Numbered from the stretch's first letter, positions 46,665 to 55,517 are shown. The stretch: 64,000 nt of DNA from Ferruginibacter sp. (GCF_028288465.1 NZ_JAQBNR010000011.1:62001-126000), one strand, 5' to 3'. Numbers and translations: made by a program. Notes: generated by a model not told the origin, from the letters alone.

Positions 46665-47417
46665 ATGTTTAAAATAAAGAAATCGTTAGGCCAGCATTTT
46701 TTAAAAGATGAAATAGTAATTCAGAAAATTATTGATGCTTTAAAAGAAGACAGTTGTACCAACCTGCTGGAGGTTGGTCCGGGTGGCGGGGCACTAACCA
46801 AACACTTGTTACAGCTGCCCGGTATACATTTTAAAGCAGTGGAGCTGGATGATGAAAAAACCGCTTATCTCAAAAATGCTTACCCGGTTCTTAAAGACAA
46901 TATTATCAGCCAGAGCTTCCTGGATATTGATGCGCCGTTTGATGCGCCCTTTACTGTGATTGGTAATTTTCCTTATAATATTTCAACACAGATTTTATTT
47001 AAAGTGCTGGACTGGAAAGACCAGGTTCCTGTTGTGATCGGTATGTTTCAAAAAGAAGTAGCGCAAAGGGCCGCCTCAAAGGAAGGAAACAAAGTATATG
47101 GTGTGTTGAGTGTGTTAATCCAGGCTTTTTACGATGTTGAATATTTGTTTGATGTAAGCAACCAGAGTTTTAACCCGCCGCCAAAAGTGCAGAGTGGTGT
47201 AATACGGCTTAAAAGAAGAACTGTACCACTGGATGTTAAAAGCGAACGTGCTTTCAGGGTATTGGTAAAAACCGCCTTTAACCAGCGCCGTAAAACATTG
47301 CGCAATGCAGTAAAAAGTTTATTTACCGCAGAGGTTTTACAGGACCCTGTTTTTGAGAAACGGGCAGAAGCATTAAGTATAAAAGATTTTGCTGAATTGA
47401 CATTCAAAATGAGTTGA
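46665..47417 (+). CDS. rsmA: 16S rRNA adenine dimethyltransferase
   Basis: About 250 residues from the ATG at 46665 (MFKIKKSLGQHFLKDE). It dimethylates two adjacent adenines near the 3' end of 16S rRNA. Motifs: SLGQHFLKD, SAM motif I LEVGPGGGALT, motif IV GNFPYNIS, and VQSGVIRLKRR. The ATG at 46602 is rejected because the -7 element sits inside that extension. Confidence 0.94.
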   Translation: MFKIKKSLGQHFLKDEIVIQKIIDALKEDSCTNLLEVGPGGGALTKHLLQLPGIHFKAVELDDEKTAYLKNAYPVLKDNIISQSFLDIDAPFDAPFTVIGNFPYNISTQILFKVLDWKDQVPVVIGMFQKEVAQRAASKEGNKVYGVLSVLIQAFYDVEYLFDVSNQSFNPPPKVQSGVIRLKRRTVPLDVKSERAFRVLVKTAFNQRRKTLRNAVKSLFTAEVLQDPVFEKRAEALSIKDFAELTFKMS

Positions 47418-47669
47418 AGTAATTAATTTATCTGCATAAGATATCTTACAGCATGTTTGATATGTAAACTTCAAAAGACAGCTATTCCTCAAAACCATTT
47501 ATAAACCGGTTTAAAAAATAAAGACCATCCTGCAGCTCCGGGGTGGCATTTTATTATGCTGTCTTTTATTTGCATACTTTTAATTTCTTTTTAAATGAAT
47601 AGTATTTGTGCCAGTTCGGATGAAATTATTTAGCACATCGATATTCACCGTCGTTGCAATTATTAAATT

Positions 47670-48191
47670 ATGAACACCAGTTTTTATGCATACCTGCAGC
47701 AGCTTGAATTGCTGGGCTTTTTTACTGGTTATCCGTTACTGTATGCGGCTACTCTTTTTATCGCCGGTAACCAACCAGTAAAAAATAATCTTAAAAGCCG
47801 GGTCGTTTCACTTTTGCCTTTCGCATATGCTTTAGTTGGTACTTTATACCTTGGGCTTCAATTAAAGAATTTATATCCGCACTACTCTTTTGAAAATGTA
47901 AGGTTAAGTATTCAGCACCCCTGGTTAACAGGGTGGGCGATTCTGGCAGTTTTGTTCTGGATACCTTTTCTTGCTAAAAAAAAAGTGCTTAGCCTGTTCC
48001 ATAGCCTGGTATTTTTCTTCCTTTTTGTAAGCGATTTATTATCAAATTTAAAGCAGCCTTCTTCCGGAGCAGCGGCTATCCGCAATGATATGAAAATATA
48101 TACCGGCAGTCTGCTTTTTAATCTTTCCGCCTTTGCTTTAGTGGTATGCCTGTTTTTTATAGCAAACTATTTTAAAAGAAAGAGTCAATAA
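47670..48191 (+). CDS. small multi-pass membrane protein, function unknown
   Basis: A 173-residue protein with about five TM segments (14-32, 48-66, 85-100, 108-123, 150-168) and a basic tail (KRKSQ). It starts with a soluble helix (NTSFYAYLQQLELLGF). No recognisable family. Located 252 bp after rsmA and just before the redox cluster, without the CRP/FNR-like site seen for the next genes. Confidence 0.55.
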   Translation: MNTSFYAYLQQLELLGFFTGYPLLYAATLFIAGNQPVKNNLKSRVVSLLPFAYALVGTLYLGLQLKNLYPHYSFENVRLSIQHPWLTGWAILAVLFWIPFLAKKKVLSLFHSLVFFFLFVSDLLSNLKQPSSGAAAIRNDMKIYTGSLLFNLSAFALVVCLFFIANYFKRKSQ

Positions 48192-48276
48192 AACGTGGAA
48201 AGTTAATCTGCATCCGGTATAACCACCAATTCTCCCTTCCTGATCACAAGCCATGGTTGTAATACATATCTCAACA

Positions 48277-48341
48277 TGACATATGTCACAAAATACATTG
48301 CGTACGGTCATTAATTATCCCTCTTTGCCACTATAGATTTG
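48277..48341 (+). promoter_or_regulatory. site A: CRP/FNR-like palindrome plus -7 element
   Basis: Perfect palindrome TGAC-ATAT-GTCA at 48277-48288 and a perfect -7 element TAGATTTG at 48334-48341. Start-to-start distance is 57 nt. No TTTG lies at the -33 place, as expected for an activated promoter. The -7 element lies 45 nt before the YceI-like gene. Confidence 0.65.
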
Positions 48342-48386
48342 TGCTTTCACATTTAATAAAGATTTACTCATTTTAAATATTAATTT

Positions 48387-49187
48387 ATGAAACTGCTTAG
48401 CAACAAAACATTAATGCTTCTGCTTTTAATTATAAGCGGATCAGGGTACATAATAAGTTGCACTCATGATGACGATCTGCTCCTTCCTCCACCCGCATCA
48501 AATACCGTTGTAATTACACGGGGTACACACATTCACTTACCAGGAACGCTGACTACAGGAGATTCAACGCAATGGAAAGTTGATAAGGCGCACTCAGGTG
48601 TGTTATGGTCAACCAACTATGTAGGTGCAGCGGGTTTACTTACCGGGCGTTTTAACCAGTTTGGTATACACAATGTAACCGATGCGGAAAAACAAAATTA
48701 TATCACTACAGGCCAGCCGGTAAAAGATACCTCATGGGCTTTTTATGAAAATGAACCCGCCAAAACTTATTTTAACGGGTATGTTCAGATCAATACTTCC
48801 AACACCGGGGAGCCGGGCAGGGACGCAGGGTGTAACATAAAAGCAATGGGTACAACACTAATTGTACCTGGAACCCAGAACCTTACCGATTCTAACATTG
48901 CGCAAATCCACACTACTAAAGTTGAATTTGATCCGTTAAGCAATGACTATATCGTAACACTCAATCTTACCTGGCATGGGTTATCACCAACACCCATTAC
49001 ACAGTCTATCGTTGGTAAATTAAAGTATGTCCCACAGGCACGTGTTCAGTTTGGAACGGCAGCGGCCTACAGTGTTTTTGGATTGCAATTGGAATTTCAG
49101 TTTAACTGCAGGGATTTTTTAGTTGCCAGTACGAGCATTTCAGACAAAATCAATATCGAGTGTAATATGAATTTTAACAACAAGTAG
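48387..49187 (+). CDS. YceI-like lipoprotein
   Basis: 266 residues. Lipobox at YIISC (Cys25) followed by THDDD, an acidic stretch like Bacteroidota lipoprotein surface-export signals. Residues about 60-260 show the YceI pattern: WKVDKAHSGVLWSTNY, GLLTGRFNQFGI, FNGYVQINTSNTGEPGRDAGC. YceI proteins are lipocalin-like binders of isoprenoid quinones or similar lipids. It is first in unit A of the redox cluster. Confidence 0.72.
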   Translation: MKLLSNKTLMLLLLIISGSGYIISCTHDDDLLLPPPASNTVVITRGTHIHLPGTLTTGDSTQWKVDKAHSGVLWSTNYVGAAGLLTGRFNQFGIHNVTDAEKQNYITTGQPVKDTSWAFYENEPAKTYFNGYVQINTSNTGEPGRDAGCNIKAMGTTLIVPGTQNLTDSNIAQIHTTKVEFDPLSNDYIVTLNLTWHGLSPTPITQSIVGKLKYVPQARVQFGTAAAYSVFGLQLEFQFNCRDFLVASTSISDKINIECNMNFNNK

Positions 49188-49201
49188 TTAAACCAAATAC
49201 A

Positions 49202-49585
49202 ATGAAAAAACTAATGATATACGCAGGTATTGGCTTTATGATGGCTGTTGGTTTAATCGGTTGTTATAAAGATATTATACTGCCAGACGCCAAAGTAGAC
49301 CCGGATGCCCCGGCACTACCAGTAAGCTTTAAGAATGATATTGCACCAATGGTAAGTACTAAATGCGGCATAGATGGATGCCATGTTTCAGGAGCGCATA
49401 AACCCTACATGACCCTGGGCTCGTCTTACCAGGAAATTGTAAACGGTGGATTTGTAAACACGCTTATCCCAAAGGAAAGCACGATTTATAAAATGATCAA
49501 CGGAGAAATGCAACAATATATTCCTTCTGCTACCGACAGGCAAAAAATTTACGACTGGATTAGAAATGGGGCACCCAATAATTAA
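49202..49585 (+). CDS. cytochrome c-like lipoprotein with CX4CH motif
   Basis: 127 residues. Lipobox GLIGC (Cys21) followed by YKD. The only internal cysteines are Cys55 and Cys60 in KCGIDGCH, a CX4CH arrangement as found in some multihaem cytochromes and Bacteroidota mono-haem proteins. Candidate distal ligands are Met70 (HKPYMTLG) or later Met. A C-terminal helix DRQKIYDWIRNGAP is typical of cytochrome c. It is 14 nt after the YceI-like gene and 21 nt before DUF5777. Paralogue at 52951. Confidence 0.7.
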   Translation: MKKLMIYAGIGFMMAVGLIGCYKDIILPDAKVDPDAPALPVSFKNDIAPMVSTKCGIDGCHVSGAHKPYMTLGSSYQEIVNGGFVNTLIPKESTIYKMINGEMQQYIPSATDRQKIYDWIRNGAPNN

Positions 49586-49606
49586 GTGATCTAAAAAAAT
49601 AATCAA

Positions 49607-50578
49607 ATGAAACTTAAAATAAAAATACCAAACTGCCTGTTTGCATTTATCACCTTGCTGGTGACCGGACTTTTGATCCAGGTTTCGTTGGTGGCGCAGG
49701 ACAGCACCGGTGCAACTGCAACAACCACCGCAAAGGTTAAAATGAAACCAGTAAAAAACACTTTTCAAAGTGTATGGATTATCGACAACCAAACTGTGAT
49801 GGTGCCTGTTAAAGGTACTTTCGAGATGGACATCATGCACCGGTTTGGAACAGTCCAGAAAGGCTATGACGATTTCTGGGGATTTTTTGCTCCCTCCAAT
49901 ATAAGGCTGGGAGTAAGTTATGCGCCTGTCAACAAATTAAATGTAGGTATTGGCTTGACCAAGAGTAATATGCTTTGGGATGCAAGTGCAAAATATTCCA
50001 TTATTACCCAAACAAAAGGCAAGTACCCCGTAAGTATAACCTACTATGGTGATGTAGCCTATGATACCAGGAAGGATGCCGATAAAAGCATCTTTAAATA
50101 CCAGTCGCAACGATTGTTATTTTTTAACCAGGTCATTATTGCAAGAAAAATTACAGATAAATTTTCTGTACAGGTAGCCCCAAGCATTTCTCACCAAAAT
50201 GCCGTAAATGGATATTATACAAAAAACGACAGTACAGGTACAGCGAAATTCAGTGAAATGAAACACGATCATTTTGCGCTTGCTGTATCAGCAAGGTATA
50301 AACTAACCACTGTAACCTCTGTTATGGTTAACTACGATCAGCCGCTTACAAAACATGCTACCAATAATCCCAATCCTAATTTATCTTTTGGGGTTGAGTT
50401 TAACACAAGCAATCACTCGTTCCAGTTGTTTATGGGTAACTATTCCCTCCTCAATCCTCAGCGAAATAATCTGTACAATACAAACAGTCCGTTCGGATAT
50501 ACTGATGTAGCAGGTAAAAAGGTAAGTGGTGGTAAATTCCTGATTGGTTTCAATATCACAAGACTATGGAACTATTAA
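49607..50578 (+). CDS. DUF5777 family outer-membrane beta-barrel protein (copy 1)
   Basis: 323 residues. Signal peptide 1-30 (VAQ). From residue 59 (IDNQTVMVPVKGTFE) it is built of amphipathic strands with conserved blocks FNQVIIARKITDKFSVQV, VNYDQPLT and a C-terminal FLIGFNITRLWNY. Function unknown. The same blocks appear in copy 2 (53363), each placed directly after a CX4CH lipoprotein, which suggests a barrel paired with an electron-carrier lipoprotein. Confidence 0.8.
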   Translation: MKLKIKIPNCLFAFITLLVTGLLIQVSLVAQDSTGATATTTAKVKMKPVKNTFQSVWIIDNQTVMVPVKGTFEMDIMHRFGTVQKGYDDFWGFFAPSNIRLGVSYAPVNKLNVGIGLTKSNMLWDASAKYSIITQTKGKYPVSITYYGDVAYDTRKDADKSIFKYQSQRLLFFNQVIIARKITDKFSVQVAPSISHQNAVNGYYTKNDSTGTAKFSEMKHDHFALAVSARYKLTTVTSVMVNYDQPLTKHATNNPNPNLSFGVEFNTSNHSFQLFMGNYSLLNPQRNNLYNTNSPFGYTDVAGKKVSGGKFLIGFNITRLWNY

Positions 50579-50596
50579 AATTCGTTTATTTAAAAA

Positions 50597-51094
50597 ATGA
50601 AGTTTAAATTTTTAATGTTCTTTTTACCGGTAATATTAATCTTTGCCTGTGCGGATTCGCACAGGCAAATAAATGTAAGCCTTAATAAAACTGATAATAA
50701 AGCAGCAAAACATAAACCGCCTTCCAGTTATGCTGATACTGTAAAAATTAATCCGATGGCATCAGTTGTTTTTTATAGCCCGGATACTGCGCAGCTTGAA
50801 AAAATAAAAGCAGTTAATGATAAAATGATTTTTGAATCTACAATGCATGAATTTTTTTACCAGATCCGAAATTCTAAAATAGTAGTAAAAAAATATTATC
50901 CAAACGTAAAGATCATGGAAGTTAAAAATGCCAGGTACCTCCTTTTTAAAAAAGCAGATGGAAAACAGGTGTTGATTGATCTGGATACAAAGGATGATCC
51001 CTGCGGGATGTTTATTTTTGATGGCTTTAAGAACCCGGAACTAGCAGATATGACGAATGTTGATACAGATATGGAATTCTATTTTAGAAAGTAA
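50597..51094 (+). CDS. small lipoprotein, function unknown
   Basis: 165 residues. Lipobox LIFAC (Cys17) then ADSHRQ. The rest shows no known domain; a mixed alpha/beta region between residues 70 and 165 includes YYPNVKIMEVKNARYLLF and LIDLDTKDDPCGMFIFDGF with one Cys. Last gene of unit A, closed by a terminator at 51132-51159. Confidence 0.6.
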   Translation: MKFKFLMFFLPVILIFACADSHRQINVSLNKTDNKAAKHKPPSSYADTVKINPMASVVFYSPDTAQLEKIKAVNDKMIFESTMHEFFYQIRNSKIVVKKYYPNVKIMEVKNARYLLFKKADGKQVLIDLDTKDDPCGMFIFDGFKNPELADMTNVDTDMEFYFRK

Positions 51095-51131
51095 GAATTG
51101 TAATATCTTTATAAATGACCGGAATATACGG

Positions 51132-51159
51132 GCTGTTAAAATATTGCAACAGCTTTTTT
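51132..51159 (+). terminator. terminator of unit A
   Basis: Stem GCTGTT / AACAGC (51132-51137, 51148-51153) with a 10-nt loop, then six T residues. Confidence 0.75.
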
Positions 51160-51432
51160 AATAACGTACCGGGTTTGCGTAGATACTTTTTTTGAAATTT
51201 GTTCAACCAGCTTGTTGAAATAAAAAAAATATTGAGCTGGAAGAATTGCTGCTTCTGTAACTCTTTAAATTAAACTGCTTCCCACAGAATGCTGGCCGGA
51301 AAATGTTCTCAACTACAGTCTTATTTCATACCTGCTTTTTAGTAATCCTGATTTAAACACAACCAGCCGGTTGTTGGGTACAACAGCGATCCGCTCTTGC
51401 TTACTCTGCTGCTTATTTACCAATCCTGTGTA

Positions 51433-51497
51433 TGATTTCAATCACATCAGGAGTTGATCCTACTCAGAGGATATGAAGCCTTATCACGATAGTTTTA
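51433..51497 (+). promoter_or_regulatory. site B: CRP/FNR-like palindrome plus -7 element
   Basis: TGAT-TTCA-ATCA at 51433-51444 and TAGTTTTA at 51490-51497 (one mismatch to TAnnTTTG). Distance 57 nt, identical to site A. No -33 TTTG. Confidence 0.6.
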
Positions 51498-51560
51498 CCC
51501 CCTCAGATACGGCACGTATCTGTCGCTGCCTTCATTTTAATTCACCAAAAAAACAGATAT

Positions 51561-52913
51561 ATGAAACTGCTTCAATCAAAACAACTCTGGATTTTAACCT
51601 CATTTGTTTTATTTGCCGGCTACTGGCTTAGTTGCACAAAAAAAGATCAAATCATTACTTCAGATACTACGGTTACAGAAAATACAACCGACCTGGTATC
51701 ACTTAAAACCGCTATTGCCCCAACCATTGATGGAACGATTGATGCAAGTTGGGATAAGGCGGAAAAACTAAGTGTTGAACCGCAGGTACCAGATCCAGGT
51801 AATGGTCTGTTTGCTGGTTATATCGGCCAAACTTATTCAGCTACCATCCGTTCCATGTATGATGATCAAAATATTTATTTTTTACTGGAAGTGGCAGATG
51901 CCACCAAGAGTATAAACGTAGCACCCTGGTATTTTAATCCGGATTTAAATGTGCCGGGTAAAACAGGTTGGCAAAAAGAACCTTCCAGCCGGTCGTTTGA
52001 TGTAAACGGAAATTTATTAAGAGATGGTTTTGGCGAAGATAAATTTGCAATGCTTTGGAACATCGATTCGTCTACAGCCAAATTTACCGCCCAAACCTGT
52101 TATTCAAGCTGTCATATTTTTACTTCGTACATGGATTATTCTAAAAACCCTGCGGTATATACAGCAAATGCCAACGGCAATCACTATACAAATGCAGCCA
52201 ATGAAAAAATTGATATGTGGTGGGGCCGGCTAGGCTACATAAGTAAAGATGCATCGCTTCAATTTGCCGATGATAATTACCAGGATTATGCGGGCGGCCC
52301 GGCAGTAAGTAATTTAACAGGCGGTAATCTAAACGGAAGACATGTGGATGGCATTTATGTAGATTCAGCAAAAACAACCCCATGGCCATATGGTCCGCAC
52401 TATACTTCATCCCCATCACAAGGCGAAGTAAATAATTCACAGAACTTAAAAATAAATGATTCAGGCGCCACTGTCACAGTGCCGCTTTGGATAAACCCTG
52501 CGTTTACAAGCAATAATTTTATTTTATTGAGTGAAACCAAGAATGGTGTAGCTAAAAAAGTGGTAAAGGTAGATTCTACAGGTGCGCTGACTTTAAGCGA
52601 TGGTACCATCATCACACCAGGAGCAGATTTTCAAAGAAGCAGTTCTGCCACCGGGGCAACAGCCAAAAACTCTATACCAGCATATATTGCCTATCCTCTA
52701 CTCGGCGGAAGAGCAGATATCACCTGTTCAGCCGTGTATAACGGCACCGGTTGGGTTATTGAATACTCCCGTAAATTAAAAACCGGCGATACAATGAAAC
52801 AGGATATTGATTTCTCAAATCTCGCTGATCAGCCATTTGGTTTAGCCTATTGGGATCAATCAAATTATCAACATGGTATTAAACCAAACCTGCTGCTGAA
52901 GTTTGCGAAATAA
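51561..52913 (+). CDS. ethylbenzene-dehydrogenase-like heme lipoprotein with CX3CH motif
   Basis: 450 residues. Lipobox WLSC (Cys25). An N-terminal beta-sandwich-like domain (about 45-175; AIAPTIDGTIDASWDKAEKL is the typical start) precedes QTCYSSCHIF (Cys180, Cys184, His185), a CX3CH heme-c-type motif, then a His-rich stretch (HYTNAANEKIDMWWG). The EB_dh domain family binds heme b or c in gamma subunits of molybdenum dehydrogenases and in some outer-membrane cytochromes. First gene of unit B. Confidence 0.72.
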   Translation: MKLLQSKQLWILTSFVLFAGYWLSCTKKDQIITSDTTVTENTTDLVSLKTAIAPTIDGTIDASWDKAEKLSVEPQVPDPGNGLFAGYIGQTYSATIRSMYDDQNIYFLLEVADATKSINVAPWYFNPDLNVPGKTGWQKEPSSRSFDVNGNLLRDGFGEDKFAMLWNIDSSTAKFTAQTCYSSCHIFTSYMDYSKNPAVYTANANGNHYTNAANEKIDMWWGRLGYISKDASLQFADDNYQDYAGGPAVSNLTGGNLNGRHVDGIYVDSAKTTPWPYGPHYTSSPSQGEVNNSQNLKINDSGATVTVPLWINPAFTSNNFILLSETKNGVAKKVVKVDSTGALTLSDGTIITPGADFQRSSSATGATAKNSIPAYIAYPLLGGRADITCSAVYNGTGWVIEYSRKLKTGDTMKQDIDFSNLADQPFGLAYWDQSNYQHGIKPNLLLKFAK

Positions 52914-52950
52914 TGTTTACCTGTTCTTTCAATAACTAAAAAAGAAGATC

Positions 52951-53352
52951 ATGTTAGAAAAGAAAATAAAACGCATTCACTACTTGTCGGTTGTAGTTAT
53001 TATGCTTACCATATTTGGCTGCGCCAAGGACACTACCGTTGTGATTGATAACTCGCCCGCTATTACTGAAACGGTCAGTTTTAAAAAAACAATCTTACCT
53101 ATAATGGTACAGAATTGTTCCGGCAGCAACTGCCACAGCGGAAGTGTTAGCCCTAATTTATCCGAGGCACTTGCCTACAGCACACTCACATCCGGCAGTT
53201 ATATAAATACGGCGGCACCGGCAAAAAGTGAATTGTATTTGTGGTTAACCGGAAAACGTTCCGCTGCAATGCCATTGGGTGCTACAAACAACCCTTCCAA
53301 AATAAATGCGTTAACTCTTGCCTGGATAACACAGGGTGCAAAAAACAATTAA
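52951..53352 (+). CDS. cytochrome c-like lipoprotein with CX4CH motif (second copy)
   Basis: 133 residues. Lipobox TIFGC (Cys24) then AKD. Cys56 and Cys61 in NCSGSNCHSG form the same CX4CH spacing as the protein at 49202, again followed by a DUF5777 gene. Candidate Met ligands lie near residue 107 (SAAMPLG). It differs from the 49202 copy through most of its length, so the pair is an old duplication. Confidence 0.7.
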   Translation: MLEKKIKRIHYLSVVVIMLTIFGCAKDTTVVIDNSPAITETVSFKKTILPIMVQNCSGSNCHSGSVSPNLSEALAYSTLTSGSYINTAAPAKSELYLWLTGKRSAAMPLGATNNPSKINALTLAWITQGAKNN

Positions 53353-53362
53353 AAATTAATTT

Positions 53363-54292
53363 ATGAAAAAGCAAAATAATTATTTTCTGTTGGCAATCAG
53401 CAGTATGGCGCTCTGTTTGTTGCTGATTTGTGGCCTTGAGGTTACAGCCCAGGACACAACTTCAGACAGTACTGCGCCGGTTGTAGCCGTTAAAAAGAAA
53501 TCTTTTGCAAAAAATACATTTGAAGGGAATTATCTGATAGATAACCAATCGGTGATGGTACCGGTAAAAGGTACTTTTGAATTCGATATTCAGCACAGAT
53601 TTGCCACCTGGGAAAATGGCTTCACAGATTTGTTTGGCCTGTTCAATGGCGCAACCATGCGGCTGGGATTCAGTTATGTTCCAATAAAAAATCTGCAGGT
53701 AGGATTTGGTGCCTCCAACGACAAAATGTTGCTTAACGCCAATGTAAAATATGCGTTACTGCGACAAACAAAAGACGGTTCTATGCCAATCAGTGTTACT
53801 TATTTTGGCGATGTAATGGCAGATCCACGCAAAAAAGATAACACGACGTTATTTGTAACCACATCAGACAGGTTTAGCTACTTTAACCAAATTATTATCG
53901 CAAGAAAAATCACAGAGAAACTATCAGTTCAGGTTAGCCCAAGTTTAACCCATTTTAATAACCTGGAAGGTTATATTGATGCCTCAGGAAAAGTAATGCC
54001 CAAAATGAAAAGCGATCATTTTGCTATAGCTTTTTCCGGCAGGTACAAAATAAGGCCTAAAACTTCCCTGCTGGTAAATTATGATCAGCCACTTACGCAG
54101 CACCCGATGGATAATCCACATCCCAATATAAGTTTTGGATTGGAGATGGCCACCAGCGGTCACCAGTTCCAGCTGTTTGCTGGCAATTACGGCGCCATAT
54201 TACCGGAGAACAACAATATGTTTAACCAAAATGATTTTACCAAAAATCAGTTTTTGATTGGTTTTAATATCACCCGGTTATGGAACTTTTAA
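53363..54292 (+). CDS. DUF5777 family outer-membrane beta-barrel protein (copy 2)
   Basis: 309 residues. Signal peptide 1-30 (VTAQ). IDNQSVMVPVKGTFE at residues 59-73, FNQIIIARKITEKLSVQVSPS, VNYDQPLT, and terminal FLIGFNITRLWNF match copy 1 at the same positions. Last gene of unit B, 10 nt after the CX4CH lipoprotein. I infer an outer-membrane barrel; the partner heme protein is inference. Confidence 0.8.
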   Translation: MKKQNNYFLLAISSMALCLLLICGLEVTAQDTTSDSTAPVVAVKKKSFAKNTFEGNYLIDNQSVMVPVKGTFEFDIQHRFATWENGFTDLFGLFNGATMRLGFSYVPIKNLQVGFGASNDKMLLNANVKYALLRQTKDGSMPISVTYFGDVMADPRKKDNTTLFVTTSDRFSYFNQIIIARKITEKLSVQVSPSLTHFNNLEGYIDASGKVMPKMKSDHFAIAFSGRYKIRPKTSLLVNYDQPLTQHPMDNPHPNISFGLEMATSGHQFQLFAGNYGAILPENNNMFNQNDFTKNQFLIGFNITRLWNF

Positions 54293-54462
54293 TTGCTTAC
54301 CCATTATAATTTTAAGGGATAGTGTTTTAGAATCCATCCTTTCATTTACAGCAAATGGCGAAAATGAAAACGGGTGCTGCGACATAACTACGCAAAGCGG
54401 CAACGTGTAATTATTACCAATTGCTCACGGTACAAACCGCTGGCATTGTTGAACAACGCATA

Positions 54463-54527
54463 TGATTGATATCATATCGGGATAAAGCCGGTGTCAACAG
54501 AAAGTATTTTAATTAAACCTACCTTGA
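54463..54527 (+). promoter_or_regulatory. site C: CRP/FNR-like palindrome plus -7-like element
   Basis: TGAT-TGAT-ATCA at 54463-54474 (outer arms ATATGAT / ATCATAT) and TACCTTGA at 54520-54527. Distance 57 nt, as in sites A, B and D. The -7 match is weaker (TAnnTTG). Confidence 0.55.
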
Positions 54528-54589
54528 ACTCTGATTAAAAAGAGAATTCTTTTTTCTTACAATCTTTCAAAATCTAAAAAAAAATAATT

Positions 54590-54997
54590 ATGAAAAAAAA
54601 TCTTGTAGCATTGATTGTGTTTTCAGGCTTAGCCGGGCTTAGTTTTACAGCATCTGACAACCAGCAAAAAAAGCCCTGGCCCGTGCCAGATGCAGCTAAA
54701 AATGCGAAAAGTGCAGTAGCTTCCAGCGCAGCTTCTATTGCTGAGGGAAAAACATTATATGCAACACATTGCAAATCCTGCCATGGAGCTAAAGGCCTTG
54801 GTGATGGATCAAAAGCAGCACAATTAAAAACGGAACCCGGTGATTTTTCTTCTGCCACTTTCCAATCTCAAACTGACGGTGCAATCTTTTACAAAACCTC
54901 CGAAGGTCGTGATGACATGCCAAGCTTTAAAAAGAAATTACCGGATGCCGAAGACCGCTGGAACCTGGTGAATTACGTGAGATCTTTAAAAAAATAA
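54590..54997 (+). CDS. monohaem c-type cytochrome, periplasmic
   Basis: 135 residues. Signal peptide about 1-22 (FTA), heme motif CKSCH (Cys61, Cys64, His65) followed by GAKGLGDG, probable Met110 ligand in DDMPSF, and a C-terminal helix RWNLVNYVRSLKK. It belongs to class I cytochrome c. It forms its own transcription unit between site C and a strong terminator, beside the NrfD/FeS operon, and would accept electrons in the periplasm. Confidence 0.9.
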   Translation: MKKNLVALIVFSGLAGLSFTASDNQQKKPWPVPDAAKNAKSAVASSAASIAEGKTLYATHCKSCHGAKGLGDGSKAAQLKTEPGDFSSATFQSQTDGAIFYKTSEGRDDMPSFKKKLPDAEDRWNLVNYVRSLKK

Positions 54998-55023
54998 ATT
55001 TGCTATATCTGCATGATTAATAG

Positions 55024-55052
55024 AAAGACCCGGTATCTGCCGGGTCTTTTTT
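55024..55052 (+). terminator. terminator of the cytochrome c gene
   Basis: Perfect 10-bp stem AAAGACCCGG / CCGGGTCTTT with loop TATCTG, then a T-run. It separates unit C from site D. Confidence 0.88.
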
Positions 55053-55143
55053 ATGCTGCGGTTTTTAAGCCGCATCATCGTATTTAGTTTACACTACCAG
55101 TTCTGCAGGAGTGTGCATCCTTTGCCAGTTGCATTTTTAAATG

Positions 55144-55208
55144 TGATGTCACTCACATTTCTTACTGACCCACATCACAAATTATAAAGTTTCATCCAGG
55201 TACCTTGT
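55144..55208 (+). promoter_or_regulatory. site D: CRP/FNR-like palindrome plus -7-like element
   Basis: TGAT-GTCA-CTCA at 55144-55155 (one mismatch to TGAY-N4-RTCA), nested in ATGTGA-N6-TCACAT (55141-55158), a perfect CRP-type palindrome. TACCTTGT at 55201-55208. Distance 57 nt, as in sites A-C. Confidence 0.58.
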
Positions 55209-55258
55209 GTCAATAAAACTAAAACTTTATTAACATTCATCTTCAATTATTCAATCTC

Positions 55259-55489
55259 ATGGTTACAGAAAATAAAAAGGAAAGCCGCCGCAAATTTTTG
55301 GGCTGGGGCCTGGCAACCGCCGCCGTTTTATCGATGGCGAAATTTGTATTGCCTTCCCGGAAAGAAAATAAGAAAACCGTTAAAATGCTTACACAGGATG
55401 GTAAATTAGTAGAAGTAGACATAGCTGCGCTTCCGCCACAAAAGAAAAAAATCACCAATCAGGAATTACAGAACTGGATAGGAAAATAA
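55259..55489 (+). CDS. small Tat-exported protein homologous to the N-terminus of the neighbouring FeS protein
   Basis: 76 residues. Twin-arginine signal SRRKFLGWG (residues 9-17) and a hydrophobic stretch to residue 31. The remainder (VKMLTQDGKLVEVD at 41-54, TNQELQNWIG at 66-75) aligns with the FeS protein's residues 44-57 and 71-80. It lacks cysteines, so it binds no cluster. It is the first gene of unit D, and may anchor, chaperone or regulate the complex. The family is not known to me. Confidence 0.65.
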   Translation: MVTENKKESRRKFLGWGLATAAVLSMAKFVLPSRKENKKTVKMLTQDGKLVEVDIAALPPQKKKITNQELQNWIGK

Positions 55490-55517
55490 TAGATCCTGAT
55501 ACACAAACCAATTTACA

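Larger units (their letters stand above)
51095..51560. other. long intergenic region with terminator, CRP/FNR-like site and leader hairpin
   Basis: 466 bp with no supported CDS. It contains a terminator (51132-51159), site B (51433-51497), and a 5' leader hairpin CAGATAC-GGCAC-GTATCTG (51504-51522). Confidence 0.6.

Noticed and set aside
48192-48386. Possible gene in the gap before the YceI-like gene
   Set aside because: No frame of useful length; the gap is explained by the site A promoter region.
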